DNA of 64,000 nt. Source: Allolobophora icterica (Eukaryota > Annelida > Clitellata > Crassiclitellata > Lumbricidae). The DNA is taken from assembly GCA_963556255.1 (NCBI GenBank), contig OY744611.1, forward strand, positions 7,887,474-7,951,473. The letters are read 5' to 3'. How positions within the stretch are numbered: the first letter of the stretch is position 1; each line of letters starts with the position of its first letter. Shown here in pieces: positions 37,450 to 48,668 of this stretch. Both the position numbers and the translations under genes were made by a program. The notes below the pieces were generated by a model that worked only from the letters and a program-made list of their open reading frames with translations, searched no databases and had not been told where the DNA came from.

Positions 37450-38760
37450 TCGCCTTCTTTGAAAGTTCTCATCTTTCTCCACTCTGCTTCTGTCTTTTCA
37501 TCTTTCTCCCCTGTGCTTCTGCTCTTGCTTGAGCAGCGCCTTCTCGACTCCTCTTAATCTTTCCTATGATTTCTAACACTTCCTTCTGCAGACCTCTGAT
37601 CCGGAGGATGTTCCTTGTGGTGCAGCCGACTCCGAGTTCTTGACACTTGCTGCGGATGGTTCGGCTGATATTCTTCCGTACACAGAACGTTAACGGGAGA
37701 ACATGTCTACCGGAGGAGGTTTCCGAAGGTGTCCAGGACGTCGCCCTTCTCGCAGTTTTCGTCAGTGTGCATCATCATCGTGTGAAGCCGCTGGTTCAGC
37801 AGCACTCTACCGAAACGTAGTCGGGTTACCTGGACCTCTTGCTTCCGCTGAGTAGCCATGTACTTGATTCTGGTTGACGAGAAGATTGATCTTGTTGGAG
37901 AAGGCTCCCTTCAGGTTGTCGATGTATTCCTTCTGCCACTTTCCCACTACGTACTGTTTGATATTCCCGATCATCTTTCTCTCGATGTACGTAGTGGAGT
38001 TGACTGCCGGTAGGTGGAGTCATTCTTTTGCCGCTGCATCAGCTTCTTCATGTCCATGGATACCCACGTGATTCGATATCCAGACCACCCTGGCGTTGCC
38101 GGCGCCAAGTCTGTTGATACTTTCGAGCATCTCCATCATCAGTGTTGGTCTTGAGTCAAACCGCTGTGCTTTCACCGACCCCACAGCGCTGTGAGAATCG
38201 GTAATGATGGTGAATTCTGTCCCTCGAGCGACAGATCGACCTGGATGCGTTCGTTCCTCCAAGGCGTTAAGTTCTGGAACACCTAGCCCTTGAATACCAA
38301 CTGTTGTTGATGTTTCGTGTCGAAATATTCATTAAAGCGTTGAAATAACGGCTTCTTTCCTTCTTGGAATTTATCCATGTGCAAGGTCCAGTGATTCTTC
38401 ATTAACTCCTCGGCCGGGTGGTCTTTGCTAGGTAACGCATTTCACACCTTCCTTCAGACTGTCACCGAGCTATCGTAATTGTAGCGGCATCTTCCCGCAC
38501 TCGTTCTGGATTGCTGTTGTAGCCATTCAGTGAGCAGCTCCGCAGCATATCCTGAGCGCTTGCGCTTGAATGGCCTCCAACTTCATTGGTTGACTATTGC
38601 TGGCCGTGTAAAACGCGACTGTTCCGTAGTCAAGGATCGGTCAAATCTGGACTCGATAGAGAATCATGAGGGATTTCTTTCTTGCTCACCACCTTTTCCC
38701 CACACAGGTCGCCGGAGTCAGAGTCGCTTCCTGCATTTCGTCAACACGTATTGTATTCAT
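37450..38760 (-). pseudogene. LINE fragment with RNase H domain
   Basis: The minus strand reads LDYGTVAFYTASNSQPMKLE and IQAQALRICCGAA (38640-38540), the RT thumb region. It then reads an RNase H with GTEFTIITDSHSAVGSVKAQ and VVWISNHVGIHGHEEADAAA (38240-38025), the second and last acidic motifs of RNase HI. The first acidic motif lies in broken frame. A LINE ORF2 carrying RNase H suggests an I/Jockey-related clade. Downstream, 38020-37450 is its eroded 3' part. Confidence 0.65.
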
Positions 38761-39964
38761 TTCATTCATTCATTTTGAAATGTATGTGGGGCTTTCACGT
38801 CAAACTACAAGCAAACACAACACCAAACTTTGTCAGTGGTGCCTATCTCGAAATTTTTTCATGTAAGCTTACCTTCAGCTTCAAATCGGCTACTGCTTTC
38901 CTGTTGTAATTGAAGACCACTGCAATCGTCTTCGCGGTTGAGAGTTTCATCTGTTGTGATTAGTTAACCGTCTTATATAGGAAGTCGGTCACTTGTGCAA
39001 AGACTCTTGTATAAAAGGAGACGTGCTTTAAAAAGCCGTTTGCAAAAGAACTGTGTAGAAAAGAGCCGTGTGCATAAGTGCCGCGTGCAAAGAAAAACAA
39101 AACAGCAGAAAGTGAAAACTCTTACAACACCGAACAGTTATAACGTAACTATGTGTAAATAGGCCTACGGTTAGTGTTCTTCTAAGTCTCTAAGAAACAC
39201 ATACATTTTTTGGCAAGAAATATACAAATGGTGAAGTCTATGAAAGTTCATACCATGCTGACATTATTTTGTATATAAGACTTAGTGAACTTTGGTTCCC
39301 GTGAGCCACCACTAAATGCAGTTCGATCTGCTTCAAATTTTACATTAAATGATTTTATTTTATTAACTTGAAACAATTTGAATGGTTTAGGTCCTAGAGT
39401 TAAAAATTTAGACAAAATGATAAAAAAAACAAAGGCCATCTATTACATGTTACCCAAACATGTCAAAAACAACGTGGCGGTGTGAATATTATGAACCAAA
39501 AAAGTCAATAAAAGAGCACCGATCTTCAATAGTTGATAAACAATCGGGTGACATGGGTGTGTTCGTTTTAAAGTACCGACTTACAACAATCCTTGTTATG
39601 ATATTTTCATCTAAATTAGGTCAAATGTGTTAATACGTGTAGCAATAAGAAAGAACCAACGAAAATATTACTGTAACATACTTTCGGCAAGAACACGAAA
39701 TTACGCATTCGAAAAGCGTTATTATAGCTTTTCGCACCTTCGTATTTTTTGGAACCGAACACAGAGTTCCAGAGTTAAACAGAGTCTACGTGTAGTTAAC
39801 ATTCAGAACATTCAGTTGTCTGCTGACAAGGTCAAAGCAGGACGAGTTTAGGTCAATATAGGCAAACGGTGGCTCTTCTGTAAACTCTCGTAGGGATCAT
39901 TATTCGCGATGCATGAACACATACGAAAGAACAATCGTTTCATGGGATCGGGATCAAGCACATG
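38761..39964. other. Intronic sequence, no gene seen
   Basis: A short run at 39000-39090 repeats variants of AAAGAGCCGTGTGCAAAAG, resembling a small degenerate tandem repeat. Otherwise I recognise nothing. Confidence 0.4.
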
Positions 39965-40139
39965 CAGGGCCGCATTAAGGCTAGTGCGGGCCCGGGTGCT
40001 GTGATTACCAATATAGTCATCAACGCGGGGCCCAATTACAAGTACAATATAAATTTGTAATGTACTTCCGAAATGCGGGCCCTCAAAACTGCGGGCCCGG
40101 GTGCTGCAGCACCCTTAGCACCCCCTTAATTCGGGCCTG
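39965..40139. mobile_element. 175-bp hAT-type MITE
   Basis: The inverted ends CAGGGCCGCATTAAGG and (complement) CAGGCCCGAATTAAGG are flanked by a perfect 8-bp duplication AGCACATG (39957-39964 and 40140-40147). Inner GCGGGCCCGGGTGCT words are repeated at both sides. It has no coding. Confidence 0.92.
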
Positions 40140-40147
40140 AGCACATG

Positions 40148-40964
40148 CTGTCTAAGTCTGCCAACTACATGCATAGCTTATCCAAATACTCAAGGAAATC
40201 AACCAAAATTAATTAGGTGCGCACACAGTAACATAGGACCCATTGTCTTTATCGAACAATAAGCAGACAGATTTAGCACAGTTTAAACTCGACAACACCT
40301 TTAGTGCGGTCAAATGGACTCTCAGTGACTGCTTTAGGACTTCGACATTTAGCGTACTGTCCAGTTCTGTGCGTTATGCCAATTCCCTCACGTCATCATG
40401 GTATGAAATTATAAACCATGGATCTGTTTCAACGTCATCACCAACCCTACAATGGTTTCTCATTTCCTGATCTATCGGATTTCGAGCGGACTTCTTACGG
40501 TTTCAACTGAAGCGTCCATCGATAAAGGCATTGTGCACTGAGGTATCGCAAAGCTACATGTATAGGAAATTCCTTTTTCAGATTGCCTTACCCTGTGATT
40601 CTTCCTCAGTGATTGCTCTTCTCGATTTTAAGCAGACTGAGACCAAATACCAGCTTCCCTCTGGATTTCAATTTTCGCAGCTATCACTGTTTTAAGCCCA
40701 GTGTATTATCTCAGTGTCGCTGAAAAGGATTTTATTTAGATTATTCAGAAACAATATCTTTTGAGCCACTGTGTATGAAAAATGGATGAGACTTTGCCCT
40801 TAGATGAATCAGACATCTTGGAAATATTTGGGCACAAACAAAACTTAGTACCTGGTTTTTGATAAAGAAACTTAATCACTTCTGTCAAATCCAGCCAGCA
40901 GACGCAGAAGTTTCTCACTTTCTACTGGAAAGATGTTTAACTGATATACTGTGATGTAACAGAG
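40148..40964. other. Intronic or alternative-exon sequence upstream of the CARD exon
   Basis: At 40779-40860 an ATG opens a 26-codon reading (MDETLPLDESDILEIFGHKQ). A second helical reading (LIKKLNHFCQIQPADAEVSH, 40858-40950) follows in another frame and ends just before the CARD exon. These could be an alternative first exon or a decayed exon. I do not assign them. Confidence 0.3.
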
Positions 40965-41294
40965 CTGTGATATCATTCGAGAGTAGAGATAGTTTGGTCT
41001 TTTTAGATTTCTATGAAAAAACCAAGAAAAGATCTGCAATCGTTAGAAACAACATCAAATATTTCTTGGAAAATATTGAACCGAATGAGGAATTTATTGC
41101 TTCGCTGTTGTCTCTCAACTGCATAACGGAGGAGCAAAGTCACTTCTTTCAAAGACGCCGTTCAAAACGAGATAAAATTGCAAAACTTCTATACGTCATG
41201 AAATTCTTCGACGAGACAAAGTTTTTAAGTTTCCTTAAGTGTCTTCGACGAACTAATCAGAAGACAGTGGCAAAGATCATGGAAAACGGAGGAG
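40965..41294 (+). CDS. Host exon encoding a CARD-like death-fold domain
   Basis: The exon is open from an AG at 40963-40964 to a donor (GGAGGAG/GTTTAT). It reads EKTKKRSAIVRNNIKYFLEN, EEFIASLLSLNCITEEQSHF, SKRDKIAKLLYVMKFFDETK and FLSFLKCLRRTNQKTVAKIM. The order is that of the six helices of a caspase recruitment domain, with the usual R-x-x-hydrophobic start, the L-x-x-x-x-hydrophobic-T loop and the K-x-x-x-LL fourth helix. It begins in the phase left by 13296-13482 and ends in phase 1, which fits 50312. CARDs assemble apoptosis or innate-immune complexes through CARD-CARD contacts. The link to the neighbouring exons is inference from phase and order. Confidence 0.65.
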
Positions 41295-41635
41295 GTTTAT
41301 AGTTTAAATTTTATTTAAAGATTCATTATCACAATTATAGCATCACTTGTGCATTTAACCCCTAAATAGAATAACATCAATATCGTTCCGACACCTTGAA
41401 GTGTTTTTATAATTAATTAAGGCTATCGTGTTAGGTACTATAGTCAGTGTATAATTTATAATTACAGCACCAGTAAAAGTGGTAAAAATGTGCTAAAAGT
41501 CTTATGATACCGGTATTACGTATAGCACTTTGTTATGGCCACAACCAGGAAAGTAATTTCTCATGAATATCCCTATGGAGTTTGAAGTAAAAATAAGCAG
41601 AAGCATAATAGGTGAGATAAAGAAATCGTTTAGGT
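41295..41635. other. Intronic spacer before the hAT element
   Basis: AT-rich, with no gene or definable repeat seen. Confidence 0.4.
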
Positions 41636-42172
41636 CAGAGGTTCTTAACAGGTGTGTCGCGACACACTAGTGTGACACTAGTGTGTCGCGAATCGACCGG
41701 CAGTGTGTCGCGTAAACATGGTGTGTCGTTGGTGTGCCGCGAATTCTCACAGCTGTTAATAATAACTGATAGCTCACGTCCGTAATTCTTGCGTTACACT
41801 TGCTTACTTAAAGTTTAGCGGACGTAGGCTGTGAGAATTCGTTGCACTCTACTTATCTATTCTATTATATCGCAATATGGGGCGGCCCTGATGTTTACCT
41901 TATACAACATAGGCTTACAGTATAAAGGCCCCTACACGTTTGCGACCGCACCGATGCAAACTTTTACCCATTATATACTGTAATATTCGAAATGGATAAA
42001 TTTATCAGAATAAAACGAAAATTTTGCGAATTTACAACTGATGATACGAAATCAGATTTTGGTAGCAATGAGACGGATTCTAGCACAACAGTAGTGAATA
42101 CGAAAACGATGCTGCTGCCAGTGCTAGTTTTAGTAAACTACCCAAGAAAAACATGAAAAAGAAGAAATCTGG

Positions 42173-42649
42173 TGTGAACTGAGTTTTGTGTACAGTCTTG
42201 CAGTGCGAGATATTGGCGTATATATTTAGTGCGCTTACTTTAGTTTCACGTGTTTATGTATATATGATAGATGTATAACGTATAGTCTTAGTGACACGCG
42301 CGGCCGGCCGACATCGGCAGCGGCGCGCTATATGTATATTATTAGAGTTCGCTTATGCGCACAGAAGACAGGTGTGTCAAGAGGCGCGAAGAATTATGCT
42401 GACTAGAGAAGTTTGAATTCGAGTGTGTTCGCTGTAGTAGTGTGGCTGACTAGTTGAGTTGTAATCGAATTGAGTTCTGTCTGTTTGTTTCTTATTAAAC
42501 TGAAAAGATATTAAACTGTGTTGCTGATTAATTCAGGTTATACTTATACGTAGAATTAGTGTTCAAAAGGTGAACGTTAAATAGGCGTTAAGTATAAAGA
42601 GAACAAGGATTTAATCAGAAGGATTGTCAACGGAAGGATTGGGTTGACA
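42173..42649 (+). repeat. 5' LTR of the Gmr1-like element
   Basis: 477 bp, TG...CA bounded. Directly after it the sequence TCATTGGTGGCAGCGTCGG provides a plausible tRNA primer-binding site. It contains a GC-rich GCGCGGCCGGCCGACAT block and a TATATGTATATATGATAG stretch that may be the promoter region. Confidence 0.93.
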
Positions 42650-42995
42650 TCATTGGTGGCAGCGTCGGTGTGGATAAATACTCACGGTGGATATAAACTC
42701 ACGGTGGATTAAAATTCACGTTATCACCTCCTTCGGCGGATAAAAGAATCTACGACGGTGATAAAAGAATTTACAACGGTGTTAGAAGAATATACGACGG
42801 TGATAAAAGAATTTACGCGTTGTTGCTGTGTGACGTGTCTACGATATCAACGACGGTGGAACACGAGAAACGGTATAAAAATTTCGTTGTTTTTCACGAA
42901 CAAATACAAAAGAAATCCCGTTTGTTTATCGATTCACACACCAAGAAAAACCGTGACTTCTTTGAAAAGAGAAATCACTAAAGTAAACAAGTAAG

Positions 42996-45900
42996 ATGGA
43001 GAAACTAAGTGCTGAAAGACAAGCAGATATTAAGAAGATGTCTACGGAGAGGCTGAAACAGCGTTTGTTGAAAGCCGGTTTTAAAGAAGAACAATTAGAA
43101 GGTATGTCACGTGGTGACATGATGCAGGAACTCGCCGATGTGTGGGTTAAAGAAGAAGTCGAAGAAGAAGGTGCCGTTGGCGGTGCCGTAGAAAAGGCTA
43201 TTGAAAAACCTCCTGTGCCTATGTCTATGGAGATGTTGATGCAGTGGATGATGATGAAAGAAGATAGGGAGGAGAAACGGAGACAAGAAGAGAAAGAAAA
43301 AGAGGAGAGACGAAGACAAGAAGAGAAAGAGATAAGACAGGAAGAATTGCGTCGTCAGAGAGAGAAAGAAGAGAAAGCGGAACTTGCAAGGCAAGAAGAA
43401 TTGCGCTTGCAGCGAGAGAAAGAAGAGAAAGCGGAACTTGCAAGGCAAGAAGAATTGCGCTTGCAGCGAGAGAAAGAAGAGAAAGCGGAACTTGCAAGGC
43501 AAGAAGAATTGCGCTTGCAGCGAGAGAAAGAAGAGAAAGCGGAACTTGCAAGGCAAGAAGAATTGCGCTTGCAGCGAGAGAAAGAAGAGAAAGCAGAACT
43601 TGTAAGGCAAGAAGAATTGCGCTTGCAGAGAGAGAGAGAAGATAAAGCAGAACAAGTGCGTAAGGCAGAACTGGAATTGCAAAAACATCAGTTTGAGATT
43701 CAATTAGAACAGTTGAAAAGAGATAGGGAAGATGCTGAAAGAAGAAGACTGGAGCAGATGATTGAATTTGAAAGAGCTAGAAAAAGTGATGAAGAGGTTC
43801 GTCAGCAACAGATTGAAGCAAAGAGAATGCGTGAAGAAGAAAAAGAAAAAGCGCGAACGTTAGAGTTGGAACGTGCAGAACAGATCAGACAAGAAGAACT
43901 CAAATTTCAGAAAGAAAGTTTGGAAAAGGCAGAGGCAGAAAGACAAGAACGTCTGAAACTGGAGAAATCAAAATTGACATTGAAAGAAACACAAATGAGA
44001 GAAGAACGGGAAGCAGAAAGAAGGAAGCAGCAAGAAAGTGAAACTTTGGTGTCAAAAATTAAGAAAATAGGTGATGCAATGAAGCATGTATTGCCTCAAA
44101 TGCCAACTGATATGATGGAGGTGCCATTATATTTTGAAACAGTCGAGAACGCATTTCGCAGTTTTGCTGTGGAAAAGCCGTTTTGGGTGAAATTATTACT
44201 ACCATTGATGACGCCGAAAGCTCGAACCGTTCTAAATAGATTGTCATTCGATGATCTAGACAATTATGATAGAGTCAAGCAGCACTTATTAAAAGAATTT
44301 AAATTGACTTCGAGAGAATACAGAGCCAGATTTGTGGATGCTAAGAAGACAACAGAAGAGACTTATACGATGTTTACGGCAAGACTTAAGAACTTGCTAA
44401 ACTATTACGTGAGAAGTCGAAACGTGAACAGAGAGTATGATACGCTCTTTGATTTGCTGGTAGCGGATAAGCTGAAAGAATGTTTACCGCCAGGTCCACT
44501 ACAGTTTGTATTGTCAAAGGAAGGAACTGACTGTCTCCAAGCTAGTGCAGTGGCAGACCTAGCAGACATTCATGTAAACAATCGAATTGGGTTTGCGATC
44601 CCAAATATAAACAGTTATCCTTCTCAACGTTCCGTAAACCAAAGCCAGAGTGGAAAGTGGAAAAGTAATCCAGAAACAGGGAGTCAGTTCAAAGGTAAAG
44701 AAGTCAAGGCTAGTGTCCCTGTACCCAATGAGACCAGAGAAGTGACGTTTGGTCGTCAGGGATTTAACAAATCGTCAGCGCCGTTTGCCAAGAGGGAAGG
44801 CAACACATCGTTTACGCAGTATAAGAGATATGAAGGCAATGAACAACGAGGTATGGTGGTGAAGCGTTGTCACAACTGTGGTTCAGACAAACATTTGGTT
44901 AAATTTTGTCCAGTTCCAGTGGCAGCAGCTAGTTCTAGCAGAAATCAAGAACACACAAGGGTGAATTTGATTCAAGTGGTTAGTGATACAGGTAATCAAA
45001 CCACGGGTCAAGAAAACCAAGAGACTGAAGTAAAGTCAGTAATGAAATGTGGTATTCAAAAAGAAATTCTATTGGATGCTGAAATTCAGAGAGAAGTCAT
45101 AGGAAAAGATGACAGTCGAATATTGAAGAAATCGTTCTTGCAATATGTCGAGGTTGAAATTCGTGCAGTAGACGGTAAAGAGCCAGTGAAAGTCAAAGCA
45201 CTGAGCGACTCGGGAGCAGAAATTCCGGTGATTAGTGAAGAATTACTGGAAGGCATGAAGGTGGAACAAATTGGAAAAGTGAATTTGCAATGTGTGGCAG
45301 GAGATGCCATTCCTGCGAAGTTAGTGAAAGTCGATGTTAGACTGTGTGATAGTGACGTGGAAGAAGAGGGATTTCCGCGTAAAATCCAGTGTTCACTTAC
45401 ACCTTATGTCACCTTGATGTGTGCTAGTATTGCAAAGATGGGCAGTACAGAAAGATTCTTGTTGCATCCAGAGATAATTGCCGAATTGAAAGCCGTACCA
45501 CAGATGAAAGTTAAAACGATACAAGGAGATGTGAGTGTACGAGCAAATGTAATGACGAGAGCGCAGAGTCGGAAACAGGAAATGGTAGATGTTGATGAGA
45601 AGAGTGAAACTGAAAGTTCAAGTGATGAGGAAAACGAAAGTAATGAGCAACGAAGCTTATCGCGAGATGGTGTAACATCAGAGATGAACGAGCAAGAGAT
45701 GGCTGCATGCGAGAATGGCACATTAAATGAAACGGAAGAAGACAATGAATGTGATGTGGGGATAGGAGACTTGTATAGAGATGAAGAGATGGACGAAGAA
45801 CAAAAGGTGCAGATTGCCGATTCGAAGAAGTTCGAAGAGCAACAGAGAAAGGATGAATCGTTGAAGCCGTGGTGGAAGTTAGCACAAGAGAAAGAATCTG

Positions 45901-48554
45901 AATTCTGTGTGATCAACGGTTTATTGCATAAGAAATATCAGATATTAGACCAGACGATATATCAACTAGTGTTACCAAAAGAGAGACGAATAAAAGTGAT
46001 GGAGTTGGCACATGAGTCGGTATTTGGAGGACATCTAGGAGAAGAGAAAACAAGAGAACGAATAAAGTTGTCTTTTGTATGGCCAAAGATGAGAAGAGAC
46101 ATTGTGAAATTTTTTAAGTCTTGTGAGAAGTGTCAATTAAAGGCAAGGAGTCTGGTGATGGATAGAGTACCTATCACTCCGGTCTCAAGAGAAGAGGTCG
46201 CCTTCAGGAGAATGACGATGGACCTCGTTGGCCCGATCGATCCGGTATCTGCTGCAGGTCACAAGTATTGTTTATGCATTGTGGACTCGTGCACCAGATG
46301 GCCTACAATCTTCTTATTGAAATCGTTGACAGCGAAGGCTGTGTGTGAAGCGTTGATGGAACTGTTCATGAACGTTGGTGTGCCGTCCGTGATTACAAGT
46401 GACCAAGGAACGAACTTCACAGCCAGTTTGACAAAAGAATTTCTCGATTTAATGGGCTGTAGTCCAAGATTCGACACACCAGGACACCCAGAGGCTGCTG
46501 GATTAGTAGAGAGATGGAATCAGACATTTAAAAAGATGATCCATCATGTGATAATAGACAACCCGAGGAAATGGCACAAGATAATTCCTTTCACAGTGTG
46601 GGCATTACGAGAAGTGCCGAATGCAACTACTGGAGTATCACCATATATGCTTGTCTATGGGAAAATTCCGAGAGGACCATTGGCAATATTAAAAGAGAGT
46701 TGGACTAGAGAAATAAACTTACCACCTCATGTTGGAGTTAAGCCAGAAAAGTATTTGAAAGAACTCAAAGAAAATATGGAGAAAGCATTATTGTTTGCAG
46801 AATCTTACTCTCGAGAAAAGCAATTACAATACACGAATCAGTATAACAAGAGAGCAAAGCACAAAGAATTTGAAGCTGGTGAGAAAGTCATAGTTTTGTA
46901 TCCAACGTCAACAAACAAACTTATTTCTCGATGGCATGGTCCATGTACGATCATACATCGAAGATCAAAGTACTCTTATTTAGTCGATATGGGTGAAAAT
47001 GGTCGAAAAATAATTCACGCCAACAAGATCAGAAAATATGTTACTCGAGCATTAAGTTGTGGTCTAATCGTTGAAGAAGATGAAGATTTTGGTTCAGTGG
47101 TTGAATTACCAATGAGGAATGAGGTTCAAGATGACAAGAATTCACTTAACCTCGATCCTGAACAAATTAGCCATTTGACAGTAACTCAGCAAGAACAGTT
47201 GTTGAACGTTTTGAACAAATACTGTGACAGATTTTCAGAAAAACCCGGATTATGTACATTGGTTGAACATGAAATTGAACTAAAACCAGGATTTCGTGAA
47301 AAGGAATTTGCAGCATATCGAATTCCTTTGATTTATCGATCAGAATTGGAACGTCAGATCAAAGAAATGTTAAAAACAAACATTATTAAACCATCATCGA
47401 GCAGAATGGCAAGCCCTTTGGTTATTGTTAAAAAGAAAGACGGATCTTTGAGACTTGCCTGTGACTACAGATACATTAACTCATTCACAGTGGATTGTAA
47501 ATATCCTATGCCGATTGTCAGAGACGTTTTGAACAAAGTTGGAAAGTCTAATGTGATTTCCATCTTGGACTGTCGAAGTGCTTATTGGACTTGTCCTGTA
47601 AAACAATCTGATCAATGGAAGACAGCTTTTGTAACACATAATGGACTGTATGAATTTACTCGTGTTCCTTTTGGAATGATAAATTCTGGACGAACTTTTG
47701 TTAAGGCGATAAATTTAGTTTTACAGCCTATAAGTGACTTTGCAGAACCGTATGTTGATGACATTGCTGTGCATTCTGACAGTTGGAAAGTTCACTTGCA
47801 GCATCTAGATGCATTTTTGATGCAAATGAGATTGCATAACGTTACTTTGAATTTGAAAAAATGCATATTTGGTAAGAGTGAGGTAAGGTTTATCGGTCAT
47901 GTGGTTGGGTCTGGTAAGATAAAGATGAATCCAGACAGAATTGAAAGTTTGAGTAATTTGAAGATCCCAGAAACTAAGAAGCAAGTTAAGCAACTGCTTG
48001 GATTTTTTAATTATTACAGACAGTTTATTAAGGACTTTGCACAGATTGCGAAACCGCTATCTGATTTAACTAGTAAACGTGTTTCTGATAAGATTGATTG
48101 GACTGTTGAACATCAGCAAGCATTTGATTTACTTAAAGAGGCTGTGCGATCCAAAGTAGTGTTATATGTTTTTGAAGTGGGAAAACCATTCAATTTGTAC
48201 TGCGATAGTAGTGACTTTGCAGTCGGTGCTGTTTTAACACAGATGGACGACAAGGGAATAGAACGCCCTGTGTCATTTATCAGTCAGAAATTAACTGATA
48301 CCCAGAAGAGATGGGCTACTGTGGAAAAGGAAGCCTATGCTATTGTTTGGGCTTTAAACAAGTTAAAAGAAATTATAATTGGATCGAAAATTTTCATTTT
48401 TACTGATCACAATCCTCTTACATATTTGACTGAGTCAATGTCTAAGTCTGCTAAACTTGTGCGTTGGGCGTTAGCCTTACAAACTTTTGATGTTGAGGTG
48501 AAGTACAAGAAGGGCAGATTGAATATTATTGCTGATTGTTTGTCAAGGTTATAA
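42996..48554 (+). CDS. Gag-Pol polyprotein, Gmr1-type order
   Basis: 1852 residues without a break. About 1-110 is a helical, acidic start. About 90-350 is a long coiled coil with an 18-residue repeat (KAELARQEELRLQREKEE) about five times. About 360-560 is a capsid-like Gag region. About 626-640 is a CCHC knuckle (CHNCGSDKHLVKFC). About 735-745 is an aspartic protease (LSDSGAEIPVI, with Ser for the usual Thr). About 1005-1045 is the HHCC integrase finger, and about 1074-1170 the integrase DDE core (MTMDLVGP, TSDQGTNF, GLVERWNQ). About 1435-1640 is reverse transcriptase (YVDDIAVHSD near 1586), and about 1730-1850 RNase H (LYCDSSDFAVGA, FTDHNPLTYL). Integrase lies before RT, unlike most Ty3/gypsy. 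Gag and Pol share one frame, so no frameshift is needed. Confidence 0.95.
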   Translation: MEKLSAERQADIKKMSTERLKQRLLKAGFKEEQLEGMSRGDMMQELADVWVKEEVEEEGAVGGAVEKAIEKPPVPMSMEMLMQWMMMKEDREEKRRQEEKEKEERRRQEEKEIRQEELRRQREKEEKAELARQEELRLQREKEEKAELARQEELRLQREKEEKAELARQEELRLQREKEEKAELARQEELRLQREKEEKAELVRQEELRLQREREDKAEQVRKAELELQKHQFEIQLEQLKRDREDAERRRLEQMIEFERARKSDEEVRQQQIEAKRMREEEKEKARTLELERAEQIRQEELKFQKESLEKAEAERQERLKLEKSKLTLKETQMREEREAERRKQQESETLVSKIKKIGDAMKHVLPQMPTDMMEVPLYFETVENAFRSFAVEKPFWVKLLLPLMTPKARTVLNRLSFDDLDNYDRVKQHLLKEFKLTSREYRARFVDAKKTTEETYTMFTARLKNLLNYYVRSRNVNREYDTLFDLLVADKLKECLPPGPLQFVLSKEGTDCLQASAVADLADIHVNNRIGFAIPNINSYPSQRSVNQSQSGKWKSNPETGSQFKGKEVKASVPVPNETREVTFGRQGFNKSSAPFAKREGNTSFTQYKRYEGNEQRGMVVKRCHNCGSDKHLVKFCPVPVAAASSSRNQEHTRVNLIQVVSDTGNQTTGQENQETEVKSVMKCGIQKEILLDAEIQREVIGKDDSRILKKSFLQYVEVEIRAVDGKEPVKVKALSDSGAEIPVISEELLEGMKVEQIGKVNLQCVAGDAIPAKLVKVDVRLCDSDVEEEGFPRKIQCSLTPYVTLMCASIAKMGSTERFLLHPEIIAELKAVPQMKVKTIQGDVSVRANVMTRAQSRKQEMVDVDEKSETESSSDEENESNEQRSLSRDGVTSEMNEQEMAACENGTLNETEEDNECDVGIGDLYRDEEMDEEQKVQIADSKKFEEQQRKDESLKPWWKLAQEKESEFCVINGLLHKKYQILDQTIYQLVLPKERRIKVMELAHESVFGGHLGEEKTRERIKLSFVWPKMRRDIVKFFKSCEKCQLKARSLVMDRVPITPVSREEVAFRRMTMDLVGPIDPVSAAGHKYCLCIVDSCTRWPTIFLLKSLTAKAVCEALMELFMNVGVPSVITSDQGTNFTASLTKEFLDLMGCSPRFDTPGHPEAAGLVERWNQTFKKMIHHVIIDNPRKWHKIIPFTVWALREVPNATTGVSPYMLVYGKIPRGPLAILKESWTREINLPPHVGVKPEKYLKELKENMEKALLFAESYSREKQLQYTNQYNKRAKHKEFEAGEKVIVLYPTSTNKLISRWHGPCTIIHRRSKYSYLVDMGENGRKIIHANKIRKYVTRALSCGLIVEEDEDFGSVVELPMRNEVQDDKNSLNLDPEQISHLTVTQQEQLLNVLNKYCDRFSEKPGLCTLVEHEIELKPGFREKEFAAYRIPLIYRSELERQIKEMLKTNIIKPSSSRMASPLVIVKKKDGSLRLACDYRYINSFTVDCKYPMPIVRDVLNKVGKSNVISILDCRSAYWTCPVKQSDQWKTAFVTHNGLYEFTRVPFGMINSGRTFVKAINLVLQPISDFAEPYVDDIAVHSDSWKVHLQHLDAFLMQMRLHNVTLNLKKCIFGKSEVRFIGHVVGSGKIKMNPDRIESLSNLKIPETKKQVKQLLGFFNYYRQFIKDFAQIAKPLSDLTSKRVSDKIDWTVEHQQAFDLLKEAVRSKVVLYVFEVGKPFNLYCDSSDFAVGAVLTQMDDKGIERPVSFISQKLTDTQKRWATVEKEAYAIVWALNKLKEIIIGSKIFIFTDHNPLTYLTESMSKSAKLVRWALALQTFDVEVKYKKGRLNIIADCLSRL
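43369..43635 (+). repeat. 54-bp tandem repeats in the Gag coiled coil
   Basis: Five near-identical 54-bp units encode RQEELRLQREKEEKAELA. Near identity at DNA level shows recent expansion within Gag. The unit keeps a heptad-like charge pattern, so length change would extend the coiled coil without breaking it. Confidence 0.9.
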
Positions 48555-48668
48555 GTAATCGTAAGACTGTTCATTAATTAGTTAAATATATATATGTTTC
48601 ATGTATTATGGTAATTTCGCAAATTTTGAAATTTAATTTGCTCAATTCCAGAAAAAGGAAGGAGGTAA

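Noticed and set aside
40779..40862. First exon of a CARD gene beginning MDETLPLDESDILEIFG
   Set aside because: It is possible, but it stops after 26 codons and no clear donor of the right phase was found. Left as a note in the spacer entry.
43107..43703. Phe/Leu-rich 198-codon antisense frame under Gag
   Set aside because: It is antisense to the Glu/Lys-rich coiled-coil repeats. It is a shadow of the real frame with no independent features.
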